Shown one piece after another: positions 16,563 to 24,769 of a stretch of DNA of 64,000 nt. Source of the stretch: Acidimicrobiales bacterium (GTDB taxonomy: Bacteria; Actinomycetota; Acidimicrobiia; Acidimicrobiales; MedAcidi-G1); NCBI GenBank assembly GCA_030747595.1, contig JASLKK010000012.1, positions 1 to 64,000 of the forward strand. Reading direction: 5' to 3'. The position numbers and the translations under genes were made by a program. Positions within the stretch are counted from its first letter, which is position 1. The number at the start of each line of letters is the position of its first letter. The notes beneath the pieces were generated by a model. It worked only from the letters and a program-made list of their open reading frames with translations. It had not been told where the DNA came from and made no database searches.

Positions 16563-17683
16563 CGACCGGCCAGTTTGGTCGCCACCCAATGCTGGATGTG
16601 GTGCGATCCGTGTTCGCTCAGCTCGGTGCGTTCGGCGTCGACCATCAGCCGCCCGTGACCGAAACCGCGGCTGTGCAGTCCACGCTGCACTCCTTCGCAC
16701 ACCGCCACGTCTTCGGGTTGGGTGTTCTCGGCCCGAAACCGGAACAGCTCTCGGTGATGCTCAGTCGGCTCGGCGTTTGGCAAGTACCAGTTCTCGACGA
16801 ACTCACAATGATCGGCGTCCACGGGTCGCCACTGCGAAGTCATGATGTAGCCACCGTGCACGATCTGGATCCCCAGGTTTGGCAACACCGTCCAACTGGC
16901 CTGTTCGTCGCTGTCGATGTGGGCGTTGGCGGCCGCCGCCTGGGTCTTCTCATCCCGCAGCTTCATGCGCTGGCGCTGGTAGAGCGGGTTGAGTTCGATA
17001 CGGAACGTGGTGAAGTCGATGAACTCGGCCGCCAGCGGCGGGTGCACGATCGCGCAGTGGTAGCACTCCGACCAGTTCTCCACCGGGATCTTCCAGTTGC
17101 ACTTCATGATGTGGCTGTCGGTGTGGGCGAGCACGAGTGCTTCCGGCTCTGGTACGAACGCTGCTATCTCGGCTTCGAGCCCTGCCGCCTGCTCGGCAAG
17201 GGGTGCGGCGTCGAGGTCGAGGTTGACGAACACCAGTCCCGCCGTCACCTCCACTCCGACGGTGCTGAGGCCGTGCTCGGCAGCCGAAAAACCACTCACA
17301 TTGTCGGAGTTACGAACTTTGACCAAAGTGCCGTCGAGGTCGAATATCCAGGCGTGATACGGACACACGATCCGGTTGACGTGACCCGAGTCGCACAGCA
17401 GATCGTGCCCTCGATGGCGACACACGTTGTAGAACGCACCGATCGACCCGTCCTCGGCTCGAATGACGATGATGTTCTGCTCGAACACCGATGTCGTGAA
17501 GTAGTCGCCCGGTTCTGCCACCTCCGAGACGTGACCCACGAAAATCCAACTGCGAAAGAAGATCTCTTCGCGCTCGAGGGCGACCACGGCCGGATCGGTG
17601 TAGAAGCGGGCCGGTAGCGAATTCGAGTTGGCCGCGTCGCCGGTGAGGCCGTGCTCGAAAGGATCGAGTCGCGTATCGGTCAT
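16559..17683 (-). CDS. Rieske non-heme iron oxygenase alpha subunit (quaternary-ammonium type)
   Basis: 374-aa oxygenase subunit. The Rieske [2Fe-2S] ligands are C88-x-H90 (CRHRGH) and C107-x2-H110 (CPYHAW). The mononuclear iron region reads NWKIPVENWSECYHCAIVH, with H209 and H214. The residue that bridges subunits in classical ring-hydroxylating enzymes (Asp) is Glu206 here, as in carnitine monooxygenase and glycine-betaine or stachydrine demethylases. This supports N-dealkylation or cleavage of a betaine or carnitine-like compound. ATGA overlaps join it to the genes on both sides. No Rieske reductase gene is found in the operon. Confidence 0.88.
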   Translation of the reverse strand: MTDTRLDPFEHGLTGDAANSNSLPARFYTDPAVVALEREEIFFRSWIFVGHVSEVAEPGDYFTTSVFEQNIIVIRAEDGSIGAFYNVCRHRGHDLLCDSGHVNRIVCPYHAWIFDLDGTLVKVRNSDNVSGFSAAEHGLSTVGVEVTAGLVFVNLDLDAAPLAEQAAGLEAEIAAFVPEPEALVLAHTDSHIMKCNWKIPVENWSECYHCAIVHPPLAAEFIDFTTFRIELNPLYQRQRMKLRDEKTQAAAANAHIDSDEQASWTVLPNLGIQIVHGGYIMTSQWRPVDADHCEFVENWYLPNAEPTEHHRELFRFRAENTQPEDVAVCEGVQRGLHSRGFGHGRLMVDAERTELSEHGSHHIQHWVATKLAGR

Positions 17684-19218
17684 GGAGCGTCCTCGCCATC
17701 GTCGCCGGCTCCGCCCGCGAAGGCTTCAGCATCGGCGTACGGGAACCACCAGAAGTCCTGTGGCTCGCAGTCGGGGTCGATCCACACCAACTTGGTCGAC
17801 CGGAAGGTCTCCAGGCCTTCATTGCCGAGCTGACGCCCGAGCCCGCTGGACTTGGTGCCACCGAAGGGGCCGGCGTCGTTGTCGAGCAAAGGTGCGTTGA
17901 TCCACACCATCCCGCCGTCGAGCTCCTCAGTGGCGCGCATCGCCTCTTTCATGTTGGTCGTGTACAGACAGGCGCCGAGGCCGAACATCGAATCGTTGGC
18001 GGCAGCCAGCGCCTCATCGAAGCTGTCGACCTTGCAGATGGGGGCGGCGGGGCCGAAGCTCTCGTTGCCGAAGATGTCCATGTCCGGCGTGCAGTCCGTC
18101 AGGATGGTCGGCTCGACGAACCAACCCTTGTCCTGACCGTCCGGCCTTCCGCCACCGAAGGTCAGGGTCGCGCCTTGATCCTGCGCTCTGGCTAGCACGC
18201 CCTCGTAGCGCGTGCGTTCCTTTTCGGCCACCATCGGGCCCATGTCGACGGCGTCGAGGCCGTTGCCGACACGCAAGGCTCTGGCGTGGGCGGCGAGCCG
18301 TTCGACGAACTCGTCGTGCACGTCCTCGTGGACGAAGAAGCGTTCGGCCGACACGCAGATCTGGCCGCAGTTCATGTAGGCCGCAAAGGCGGCGCCGCGG
18401 GCCACGACGTCTATCGGGGCCGACGGCATGACGATGAAGGGATCATTACCAGACGTCTCGATGAGGGTCGGTTTCATCATCTGCCCGCACGTGGCCGCGA
18501 TGGCCCGGCCGGTCGGCACGCTGCCGGTGAATGCCACCATGTTCGTGCTCTCGTGCTCGACAAGGCGCCGCCCCGCTTCTCCCGCCCCTGTGACGACCTG
18601 AAAGAGCCCGGGCGGCAGATGCTTGTTGAACGCTTCGGCAAACAGCAACGTGGTGATCGACGTGTACTCCGAGGGCTTGGCGATGACCGCGTTTCCTGCG
18701 GCCAACGCGGCGGCGCCCTCCCATGCCAACAACGTCATCGGGTAGTTGAACGGCTGGATCGAGACGACCACCCCGAGGGGCAGCTTGAGGGTGTAGTTGA
18801 GATGACCGGCGACCGCGTTGCCCATGACCCGTCCCATGTCGTTGCGGCCAATCTCGGCGTAATAGCGGATGGCCGACACCGACCAGTCGACCTCGTCGGC
18901 CGATTCCTTGTACGGCTTGCCCATCTCGCGGGTGAGAGCTTCGGCCAGCGGGTGTTTCATGGCGGCGAGGTCGTTGGCGATGTCGTGCATCGCCTCGGCA
19001 CGTTCAAGCCCGCTCAACGCCCACCAAGCGGCCTGAGCGGCGTGGCCCGCGGCGACCGCTTCATCGATCTCGTCGACGCTGGTCTCGGCCAGTTCGGTCA
19101 GCACCGCTTCGGTGGCGGGGTCGATGACGTCACGGCCTGCGGTGGCGTCGCTACGACGGAACTCGCCGTCGATGAGGACGGTCCGGTTGTAGTCGGTGAA
19201 GGTCTGCAGTCCACTCAT
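17680..19218 (-). CDS. Aldehyde dehydrogenase (betaine-aldehyde/succinate-semialdehyde type)
   Basis: 512-aa ALDH superfamily enzyme. It shows SIQPFNYP (oxyanion Asn), AKPSEYT, FTGSVPTG, the general base in LIETSGNDP and the nucleophile in NCGQICVS. The protein ends in an acidic Gly/Asp-rich tail. It is the first gene of the minus-strand operon that continues into the Rieske oxygenase (ATGA overlap). It probably oxidises the aldehyde formed by oxygenase cleavage, for example a betaine aldehyde or malic-semialdehyde-like product. That assignment is inference from position. ATG at 19218 is followed by a normal family N-terminus. Confidence 0.92.
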   Translation of the reverse strand: MSGLQTFTDYNRTVLIDGEFRRSDATAGRDVIDPATEAVLTELAETSVDEIDEAVAAGHAAQAAWWALSGLERAEAMHDIANDLAAMKHPLAEALTREMGKPYKESADEVDWSVSAIRYYAEIGRNDMGRVMGNAVAGHLNYTLKLPLGVVVSIQPFNYPMTLLAWEGAAALAAGNAVIAKPSEYTSITTLLFAEAFNKHLPPGLFQVVTGAGEAGRRLVEHESTNMVAFTGSVPTGRAIAATCGQMMKPTLIETSGNDPFIVMPSAPIDVVARGAAFAAYMNCGQICVSAERFFVHEDVHDEFVERLAAHARALRVGNGLDAVDMGPMVAEKERTRYEGVLARAQDQGATLTFGGGRPDGQDKGWFVEPTILTDCTPDMDIFGNESFGPAAPICKVDSFDEALAAANDSMFGLGACLYTTNMKEAMRATEELDGGMVWINAPLLDNDAGPFGGTKSSGLGRQLGNEGLETFRSTKLVWIDPDCEPQDFWWFPYADAEAFAGGAGDDGEDAP

Positions 19219-19317
19219 GGGTTCACTTCCTGGGTTCGGGTCGAGGCGGAGCTAGCGGTGTCAAATCGTCTCTGAGGGCATTTGGCAACACTACGTGGGG
19301 CGGCAGGTTCGCGGTTG

Positions 19318-19458
19318 GTGACGATCACGATCAGTCAGCTGGCAGCAACGGCGTCGCTGCGCACCGAGGTGCTGGCCGGGCACGGCGGCACTGATCGGAT
19401 CGTGAACTGGGCTCACGTGTGCGAGCTGCCCGAAGCGTGGCAGTGGGTCGGCGATCGC
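19318..19458 (+). pseudogene. Truncated PucR-type regulator N-terminus
   Basis: GTG at 19318 opens a reading that resembles the first part of the PucR (purine catabolism regulator) N-terminal domain: TITISQLAA, then VLAGHGGTDRIVNWAHVCELP. The family would continue into GGELLLTTG, but after about 47 residues the sequence becomes unrelated and soon runs into the end of the FrhB-like gene on the other strand. No CdaR or HTH part exists nearby. It is upstream of the aldehyde dehydrogenase, as a divergent regulator would be. It is probably a remnant of deletion or rearrangement. Confidence 0.5.
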
Positions 19459-19507
19459 CTCGGAAAAGCAGTCAAGGAACCTTTCAGGCCCCCAACGCGA
19501 CAACAGG

Positions 19508-20767
19508 TCAGGCGTGGTCGCTGGGCCTATCGGTTGGAGAGGCGGGCAGTGGTTCGGTGAACCGGCCTTCGGTGGCCCGGCGGAGCGTCCCCGCTTGCTC
19601 GGCGAGCCGGGCTTCTGGGTTGAGACGACGACCGAGGAGGTCGACCCGCAGTCCGGTGGTGTTGATTGTCGGGATCCCGGCTTCCGCTAGGCCAGCGAAA
19701 CGCGAGGCTAGGGCCTCCTTCTTACGGACCTGGTGGGGTTGGAGCTCGTCGAACTCACGGGGGTCTATCGGCCTACCGAGCACCAGGGCGCCAGCTTCCA
19801 CTGCTGACCGCACTAGGGCCTCGCCAGTAGGGGTGCGGACGATGATCCCGTTGAAACCCTCGTCATCGCCCGTTGGGGCCCCACCGGGCCAGACGTCGGC
19901 GGCTGCTATGTCGGCCGCTTCGCCAAGGGCGTCGGGGCAGAACTTGCAGCGGGTCTCAACCTTCCAGCCGGCCTCGTCTTCCCACATCTCGAGGTAGGTC
20001 CTTTCGAACGACCTGCCATCGGTGGTCTCGACCCGGGTGGGTCCGGGGTTTCCGTGGCCGCGGTAGCGGAACAGAGATACCTCATCCTCGTCTACACCTA
20101 CTTCGGCGAGCACATCGGCTGATTTCTCGAGACGGGACTGGCCGCCACATACCAGGGCCAGTCGGGCCACACACAGGTCGTCGACCCGGGGGTCGGAGGC
20201 CGCGTGGGCGTGAAGGGCTCCCAGGTCACAGGGCTTGGCGATGACGGCAAACGGCTCTGCCCGGTCGAGGACAGGGCCCAGGCCGGCTAGTGGGGCAGTC
20301 GGTCCGTAACGGGATCCGGTATTGGCGAGCACCTCCTTGGCGGTTTGGCTCAGCACCCAGTGGCTGCGCATCGGGTATTTCGGGTCGGCTCCGACGTGAA
20401 GCACCGTATCGACGGTTCCGGTGTCTATGAGGTGCATGCCGAGGGCGGTCAACACGCCTCCGGTGGCCGCACGGAACCGGACCTTCGGGTCGCCGGCCCA
20501 CCCGTAGCGCATTGTCGAAAAGGCCCCCCACACCGGGTCGGCTTCAAGGTCGGGCGTCTGGCGTGGGGCGGCTACCACACCCGGGCAGGCGGCCAGCAAC
20601 ACTGCCTCCTCTTCGGGCGAGAACCGTTCGGCCGGGGTGGGCCGCAAACTGCCCGTTGGGGTCATGACCATGGGAATGCGGCCTTGGGTCACGGTCTCGC
20701 AGAGGCCGCAGCCGACGCACAGGCCGCTGGTGACGACCTCGGCGATGCTGTTTGCGGTCCGGTGCAT
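19508..20767 (-). CDS. Coenzyme F420 hydrogenase/dehydrogenase beta-subunit family protein
   Basis: 419-aa FrhB-family iron-sulfur flavoprotein. An N-terminal ferredoxin-like cysteine cluster (GLCVGCGLC, C17/C20/C23) precedes the family segment FRAATGGVLTALGMHL, the GSRYGPTAPL region, KPCDLGALH, and the internal CKFCPDALGEAADI motif. Members pass electrons between F420H2, NAD(P)H or ferredoxin and an Fe-S/FAD centre. It starts 6 nt after the sulfotransferase-like gene, in an operon whose first gene is a Rieske oxygenase without a visible reductase. A role as electron donor is conceivable but unproved. Confidence 0.85.
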   Translation of the reverse strand: MHRTANSIAEVVTSGLCVGCGLCETVTQGRIPMVMTPTGSLRPTPAERFSPEEEAVLLAACPGVVAAPRQTPDLEADPVWGAFSTMRYGWAGDPKVRFRAATGGVLTALGMHLIDTGTVDTVLHVGADPKYPMRSHWVLSQTAKEVLANTGSRYGPTAPLAGLGPVLDRAEPFAVIAKPCDLGALHAHAASDPRVDDLCVARLALVCGGQSRLEKSADVLAEVGVDEDEVSLFRYRGHGNPGPTRVETTDGRSFERTYLEMWEDEAGWKVETRCKFCPDALGEAADIAAADVWPGGAPTGDDEGFNGIIVRTPTGEALVRSAVEAGALVLGRPIDPREFDELQPHQVRKKEALASRFAGLAEAGIPTINTTGLRVDLLGRRLNPEARLAEQAGTLRRATEGRFTEPLPASPTDRPSDHA

Positions 20768-20773
20768 GTCTGG

Positions 20774-21505
20774 TCAGGCCATCAGACGATGCGCAAAGAG
20801 CGCCTCGTAGTGGGGGCGACACGTTGAGTAGGCGTGCCTCAGGAGGTCGTTGTGGTCGATCGATACGTAATCGCGCTGCTGGGAGGTGAGCCCGGTGGAC
20901 GCACGCAGGTTGTCGTGCCATGAACCGCTGTCGTACCAACTCATGGCCTCCTCTCTGGGGGCCGCCCAGTGCAGGGCCTCGGCCAGGAACGGGATACCGA
21001 CAGCGTCACACCACGCCGAGGTGATGCCATCCGGGTCGGCCATGAGGTCCTCCGCGTCGATGACGGGTGGTGGTGTACCCCGGTGTTCGGTGAGTCGGTC
21101 GAACAGGGACCGTTGCTCGGCGAAGCCTGTCTCGGCGATCTCGAAGTCCGGCCACTTGTCGTACATCGAGGGCAGGGTCTTGGCCGGATCACGGATTAGG
21201 AAGGAATGGTTGAAGTGGTCGAGGAAGTCGTCGTCGGCCATGTGGGTTACGTAGTGCGGGAACTCCTTGACGAACACGGGCCCCGTTTCGGCGGCCGCCC
21301 GGAGGTCGGACCAGACCGAGGCCGAGGTCAGCCCGGGTTTCGGTCCGCCCGCCCGTTGCGGAGGGCACCGCCGGTCCTCGCCGAGGTACCAGGCCTCGCC
21401 GAACGGTTCGTGGAGACAGTGGTGGTCCTTTCGTTCGCGCATCATCTGCTCGAAGGCCGTGGATCGTGAGCGGGGTAACGCCCACAGGGCGAGGATCGTG
21501 TGCAT
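20774..21505 (-). CDS. Sulfotransferase-like P-loop protein
   Basis: 243-aa protein with the sulfotransferase-family 5' PSB-like start: ILALWALPRSRSTAFEQMM corresponds to the PAPS phosphate loop. LIRDPAKTLPSMY is the usual R-D-P 3'-phosphate-binding segment. Family members transfer sulfate from PAPS to hydroxyl groups, but many bacterial relatives are uncharacterised. The gene abuts the maleate isomerase-like gene (TGA directly followed by ATG), so it is part of the same operon. Its role beside betaine-type catabolic genes is not clear. Confidence 0.8.
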   Translation of the reverse strand: MHTILALWALPRSRSTAFEQMMRERKDHHCLHEPFGEAWYLGEDRRCPPQRAGGPKPGLTSASVWSDLRAAAETGPVFVKEFPHYVTHMADDDFLDHFNHSFLIRDPAKTLPSMYDKWPDFEIAETGFAEQRSLFDRLTEHRGTPPPVIDAEDLMADPDGITSAWCDAVGIPFLAEALHWAAPREEAMSWYDSGSWHDNLRASTGLTSQQRDYVSIDHNDLLRHAYSTCRPHYEALFAHRLMA

Positions 21506-22300
21506 TCAGAGGGTCCCGAGCAGTAGGCCGTGGTCGCGGACGGGGATCCCGAGGTCGAGCTCGCGGAGCATTCCCCAGAAGAGGGCGTTGTCGGATGCCA
21601 CGACCGGCTTATCGAACATGGCTTCCAGAGCCGGTACATGAGGTGCCGTCCGGAAGCCGGCGCCGGTTTGCACCACGACGTCAGCGTCCTGGGCCGCCTC
21701 GTGGGCTAGGCGGATGCTCTCCATGACGTCGCGGTCCGGGTGGTCCCACACTGTCTGGTCCTCGACCTCCAACTGCTCTTCCAGGGTGGCGTAAAGGCCC
21801 TGGTCGCGCATGTGGCCGCTGGACAGGATCTCGAATCCGGCCTGTTCCAGATAGCGGTTGATGCCGTCCCTCCAGTCGTCTCGGTAGTAGGCGTTACTGA
21901 CAGCGATCCGCCTGGCCCCGAGGTGGCGTAGTGCCTCGACGATGCAGTGTCCAGCCATGAGGAAGCGGGCACCGATCCGCTCGCTGAGGTCGTCGCAGAA
22001 CCTGGTGATCTGGTCTGGCGTCGTACCGGTGCAGTGCACCCAGTTGCTGCCGGCCTGGCCGATCACTTGGCAATGCGACTCGGCCAGACAGGTGGCCGCT
22101 TCGTCCAGTAGGTCGAAATTGCGAGTCCGGTCGTTGAGGTGGTACTCGTAGCCGGGGATGTGAAGCGCCCGTTGCATGGCGCCTACCCCTTCGGGGGCGA
22201 CGGCCGTGAACTGCTGCACCACGTCGTCGAAATAGCGGGGTGTCGTGACGAAGCCCGAGTAGCCGATGTAGCGCTTGCGGGTGATGTCGGTGGTTAACAC
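21506..22300 (-). CDS. Asp/Glu racemase superfamily enzyme (maleate isomerase/arylmalonate decarboxylase-like)
   Basis: 264-aa enzyme of the two-cysteine racemase fold. Candidate catalytic cysteines lie in VHCTGT and AGHCIVEAL, and the family's late GAGF and VVASDNALFW segments follow. The GTG start at 22300 is supported by an AGGAGG site 5 nt upstream and overlaps the MmgE/PrpD stop by 7 nt. A longer reading would be non-homologous. Relatives isomerise maleate to fumarate or decarboxylate substituted malonates. With MmgE/PrpD, a hydratase/isomerase fold, it could process an unsaturated or branched dicarboxylate. Confidence 0.82.
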   Translation of the reverse strand: MLTTDITRKRYIGYSGFVTTPRYFDDVVQQFTAVAPEGVGAMQRALHIPGYEYHLNDRTRNFDLLDEAATCLAESHCQVIGQAGSNWVHCTGTTPDQITRFCDDLSERIGARFLMAGHCIVEALRHLGARRIAVSNAYYRDDWRDGINRYLEQAGFEILSSGHMRDQGLYATLEEQLEVEDQTVWDHPDRDVMESIRLAHEAAQDADVVVQTGAGFRTAPHVPALEAMFDKPVVASDNALFWGMLRELDLGIPVRDHGLLLGTL

Positions 22301-23673
22301 GTGTCCTCCTGGGGTTCGTTGGGGCTGTTGGCGAGCGCCGTCCAGAAGCTGGTCAGGTCCGGCGCATGGCGAAGGTCGCGGGCGGTGGCGATCATGACGT
22401 CGGCGTCGATTCGGTTGCCGACCAGCAGCCGGAACTTGGCCTCCAACTCGTCGGAGGTGAGGGGCTGGTGCATTGAGCCCCTCTGGCCGCATACCCGCAC
22501 GTGGTGCTCCGTGCCGTTCGTGCACACCACTCGTAGGCCGCCGGCCATCTTCCAGGCGTAGCTGGCATCGCACCATTCGGCGGCGGCCATGGAGACCACC
22601 CGGGCTTGAAGGTCGGCTAGCGCCGGATCGGCGATGCGTTCGGCTGTATAGGTGGACGGGTCGGACGGGTCAGCCAGAAAGGCGGCCGCCACGTTGAACG
22701 GTCCGCTGTACTGGGACGCCATCACCGAGGTGGTTCCATCCTGGGAGTTCTGCTCGGCGGCCTTGGTCGGCACCTCGGCGTGGATCTCGGCTATGTCGTC
22801 GGCACGGACGCCCCGACCGCGGATCTCGAGGGCCGCGTCAATGAGCGGGTGGATATCGCTGCAGGCCGCATACGGCTTGACGGTGATCTCGTCGATCATC
22901 CAGCGATCACCGAGGTTGTCGGTGAGGAGGTTGACATCGGGTTCGGTTGTCGAGATCCGGCAGAACCCATATCTGCCGGCCAGCCCGTCAGCGGGCCCGT
23001 CGAAGCCGTCGGCGGCTAGTAGGGCGGCCGTTAACCCGCCCTCCGCCGCCCTGCCGGCGTGGAGTCGCTTGGTGTCTCCTCCACTCTGGTTGAACTCGGT
23101 GGTTCCCGACGAGAAGGTGGCGGCAATTCCCAGGGCGTGAGTCATCATCCCGGATCCGAAGTCCAGAAGGCGCCCAACCGCTGCGGCAGAACCAAACACC
23201 CCGGACTGGCCGGTGGGGTGGTAGCCAGCCAGCATGTGGGATGCCGGCCCAACGGCGATACCGGCTCGTCCCATCGCTTCGTACCCAACCACGATCGCTT
23301 CCAGGACGGCCAGCCCCGAGGCGCCGGTTTCGGCGGCGATGGCGAGCACTGCTGGGATGACGACCGCTCCGGGGTGCGAGATGGCCTCCTCGTGCACATC
23401 GTCCAACTCGAAGGCGTGGCCTGACGCCCCGTTGGCGAAGGCGGCCATTGGAGCCGAGGTAGCGAACCCTGAGCCGACGACCGGACATGGACCACCGTCA
23501 CCACCAGTGCGACGGGCGTGGGCGGCTGCCCGCTGGCTCCACGGCTGGCCGGCTCCGAACACGATGCATCCCAGAGTGTCGACTAGGCAGTCGACGGCAC
23601 GGTCGATGTGATCGTCGCTGATCCGCAGTTCAGGGTCAGTGAGGAAGCCCCCCAGTTCTCGGGTAGCGGTCAT
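22294..23673 (-). CDS. MmgE/PrpD family protein
   Basis: 459-aa protein of the MmgE/PrpD family (2-methylcitrate dehydratase, cis-aconitate decarboxylase and related enzymes). Typical blocks are GHAFELDDVHEEAISHPGAVVIPA (near residues 85-108), the GYEAMGR helix and the KPYAACSDIHPLIDAAL region. The mechanism is usually dehydration or decarboxylation of a tricarboxylate-like acid. It is joined by ATGA to the Rieske oxygenase upstream and overlaps the isomerase-like gene downstream. The exact substrate cannot be read from the sequence; a methylcitrate role is unlikely, as no prpC or prpB neighbours are present. Confidence 0.88.
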   Translation of the reverse strand: MTATRELGGFLTDPELRISDDHIDRAVDCLVDTLGCIVFGAGQPWSQRAAAHARRTGGDGGPCPVVGSGFATSAPMAAFANGASGHAFELDDVHEEAISHPGAVVIPAVLAIAAETGASGLAVLEAIVVGYEAMGRAGIAVGPASHMLAGYHPTGQSGVFGSAAAVGRLLDFGSGMMTHALGIAATFSSGTTEFNQSGGDTKRLHAGRAAEGGLTAALLAADGFDGPADGLAGRYGFCRISTTEPDVNLLTDNLGDRWMIDEITVKPYAACSDIHPLIDAALEIRGRGVRADDIAEIHAEVPTKAAEQNSQDGTTSVMASQYSGPFNVAAAFLADPSDPSTYTAERIADPALADLQARVVSMAAAEWCDASYAWKMAGGLRVVCTNGTEHHVRVCGQRGSMHQPLTSDELEAKFRLLVGNRIDADVMIATARDLRHAPDLTSFWTALANSPNEPQEDTC

Positions 23674-24725
23674 CGTCCCAGCGCAGCGCGGACCAGGTCG
23701 TGCAGGTGGGGGACTGCGTCCTCGGAGTGGACGGTGGCCACGCCGTCGGGACGTTGGATAAGCGGACCGGGGACGTAGCCCCGACTGCGCAGACCCCGTT
23801 GGACGGAATCCATGATTGAGAAGTCTTCGCTGACTGTGGTCCGCCAGTCCAGGTCGATGATCTCGTCCTGTTCAGCGGTCGGGGTATCGCCGTCGAACCA
23901 CCACTCACGGATCAAGAGGGTGCGGTCTACGGCCAGGGGCACCCATCGGAAGGTGTTGAGCACCTCACCGGGATAGCACTGGATCGATGACACCGGGAAC
24001 ACGTAGAACGATTCGTACGCCTGGCCTCCCTCGGCCAGGGAGTACCCGGTGCTGGCCGGCGCTTCGGCGCTGTGGCGGATGGCCTGGCCGCGACCGGCGA
24101 TGCGGTAGCTGCCGGGGGACACGACGCCCTTGGTGAACGATTTGTGCACGTTGGGGCAGTGGTAGCACTCGTTGTAGTTCTCGACGGCCAACTTCCAGTT
24201 GGCGCTGATTAGGTGGGTGCGCCGATGGGTGAGGGTGCGGCTGGCCGCGCTGGGTGCCACAGCCAGCAGCTCGTCCTCGATGTCGGGCACGGTGTCGGGC
24301 AGGCTGGCTGCGTCATCGTCCAGGTTGACCCACAGGAAACCACCGAGCGTGTCTAGCCGGACCGACGGCACGCAAATCTCGCCGACCGACTCGCCGCGAG
24401 CGTGCAGCAGGCGGCCGTCGAGGTCGTAGTTCCAGGCGTGGTACGGGCAGGTCAGGCTGCTGGTGTGGCCGGCATCGTCGGTCAACAGTTCATGGCCACG
24501 GTGCTGGCACACGTTGTACATGGCGTGCAGCGAGCCGTCGGCCAGCCGGGTCACCGCCACCCCCTGATCGCCGACGGAAGCGGTGAGGTAGTCGCCGGGT
24601 TCGGCGAGTTGGCCGACGTGACCGACTAGCTGCCAGGTGCGGGCGAAAATGCTGACCAGTTCGTCGGCGAACACGACCGGGTCGGTGTACCAGTCGCCGG
24701 AGAGAGCTCGGCGGTAGCTACTCAA
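23670..24725 (-). CDS. Rieske non-heme iron oxygenase alpha subunit (second, quaternary-ammonium type)
   Basis: 351-aa oxygenase. The Rieske site is C73-x-H75 (CQHRGH) with C93-x2-H96 (CPYHAW). The catalytic iron segment is NWKLAVENYNECYHCPNVH (H189, H194), with Glu186 in the bridging position as in glycine-betaine, stachydrine and carnitine oxygenases. It is clearly diverged from the other Rieske protein in this window. It starts the operon that continues with MmgE/PrpD, the isomerase-like enzyme, the sulfotransferase-like protein and the FrhB-like protein. It likely N-demethylates a betaine. No dedicated reductase gene is adjacent. Confidence 0.88.
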   Translation of the reverse strand: MSSYRRALSGDWYTDPVVFADELVSIFARTWQLVGHVGQLAEPGDYLTASVGDQGVAVTRLADGSLHAMYNVCQHRGHELLTDDAGHTSSLTCPYHAWNYDLDGRLLHARGESVGEICVPSVRLDTLGGFLWVNLDDDAASLPDTVPDIEDELLAVAPSAASRTLTHRRTHLISANWKLAVENYNECYHCPNVHKSFTKGVVSPGSYRIAGRGQAIRHSAEAPASTGYSLAEGGQAYESFYVFPVSSIQCYPGEVLNTFRWVPLAVDRTLLIREWWFDGDTPTAEQDEIIDLDWRTTVSEDFSIMDSVQRGLRSRGYVPGPLIQRPDGVATVHSEDAVPHLHDLVRAALGR

Positions 24726-24769
24726 TGGGGGCTCCTCGACGGTGAAAGGGGCGACTCAGCCGGCGCAGG

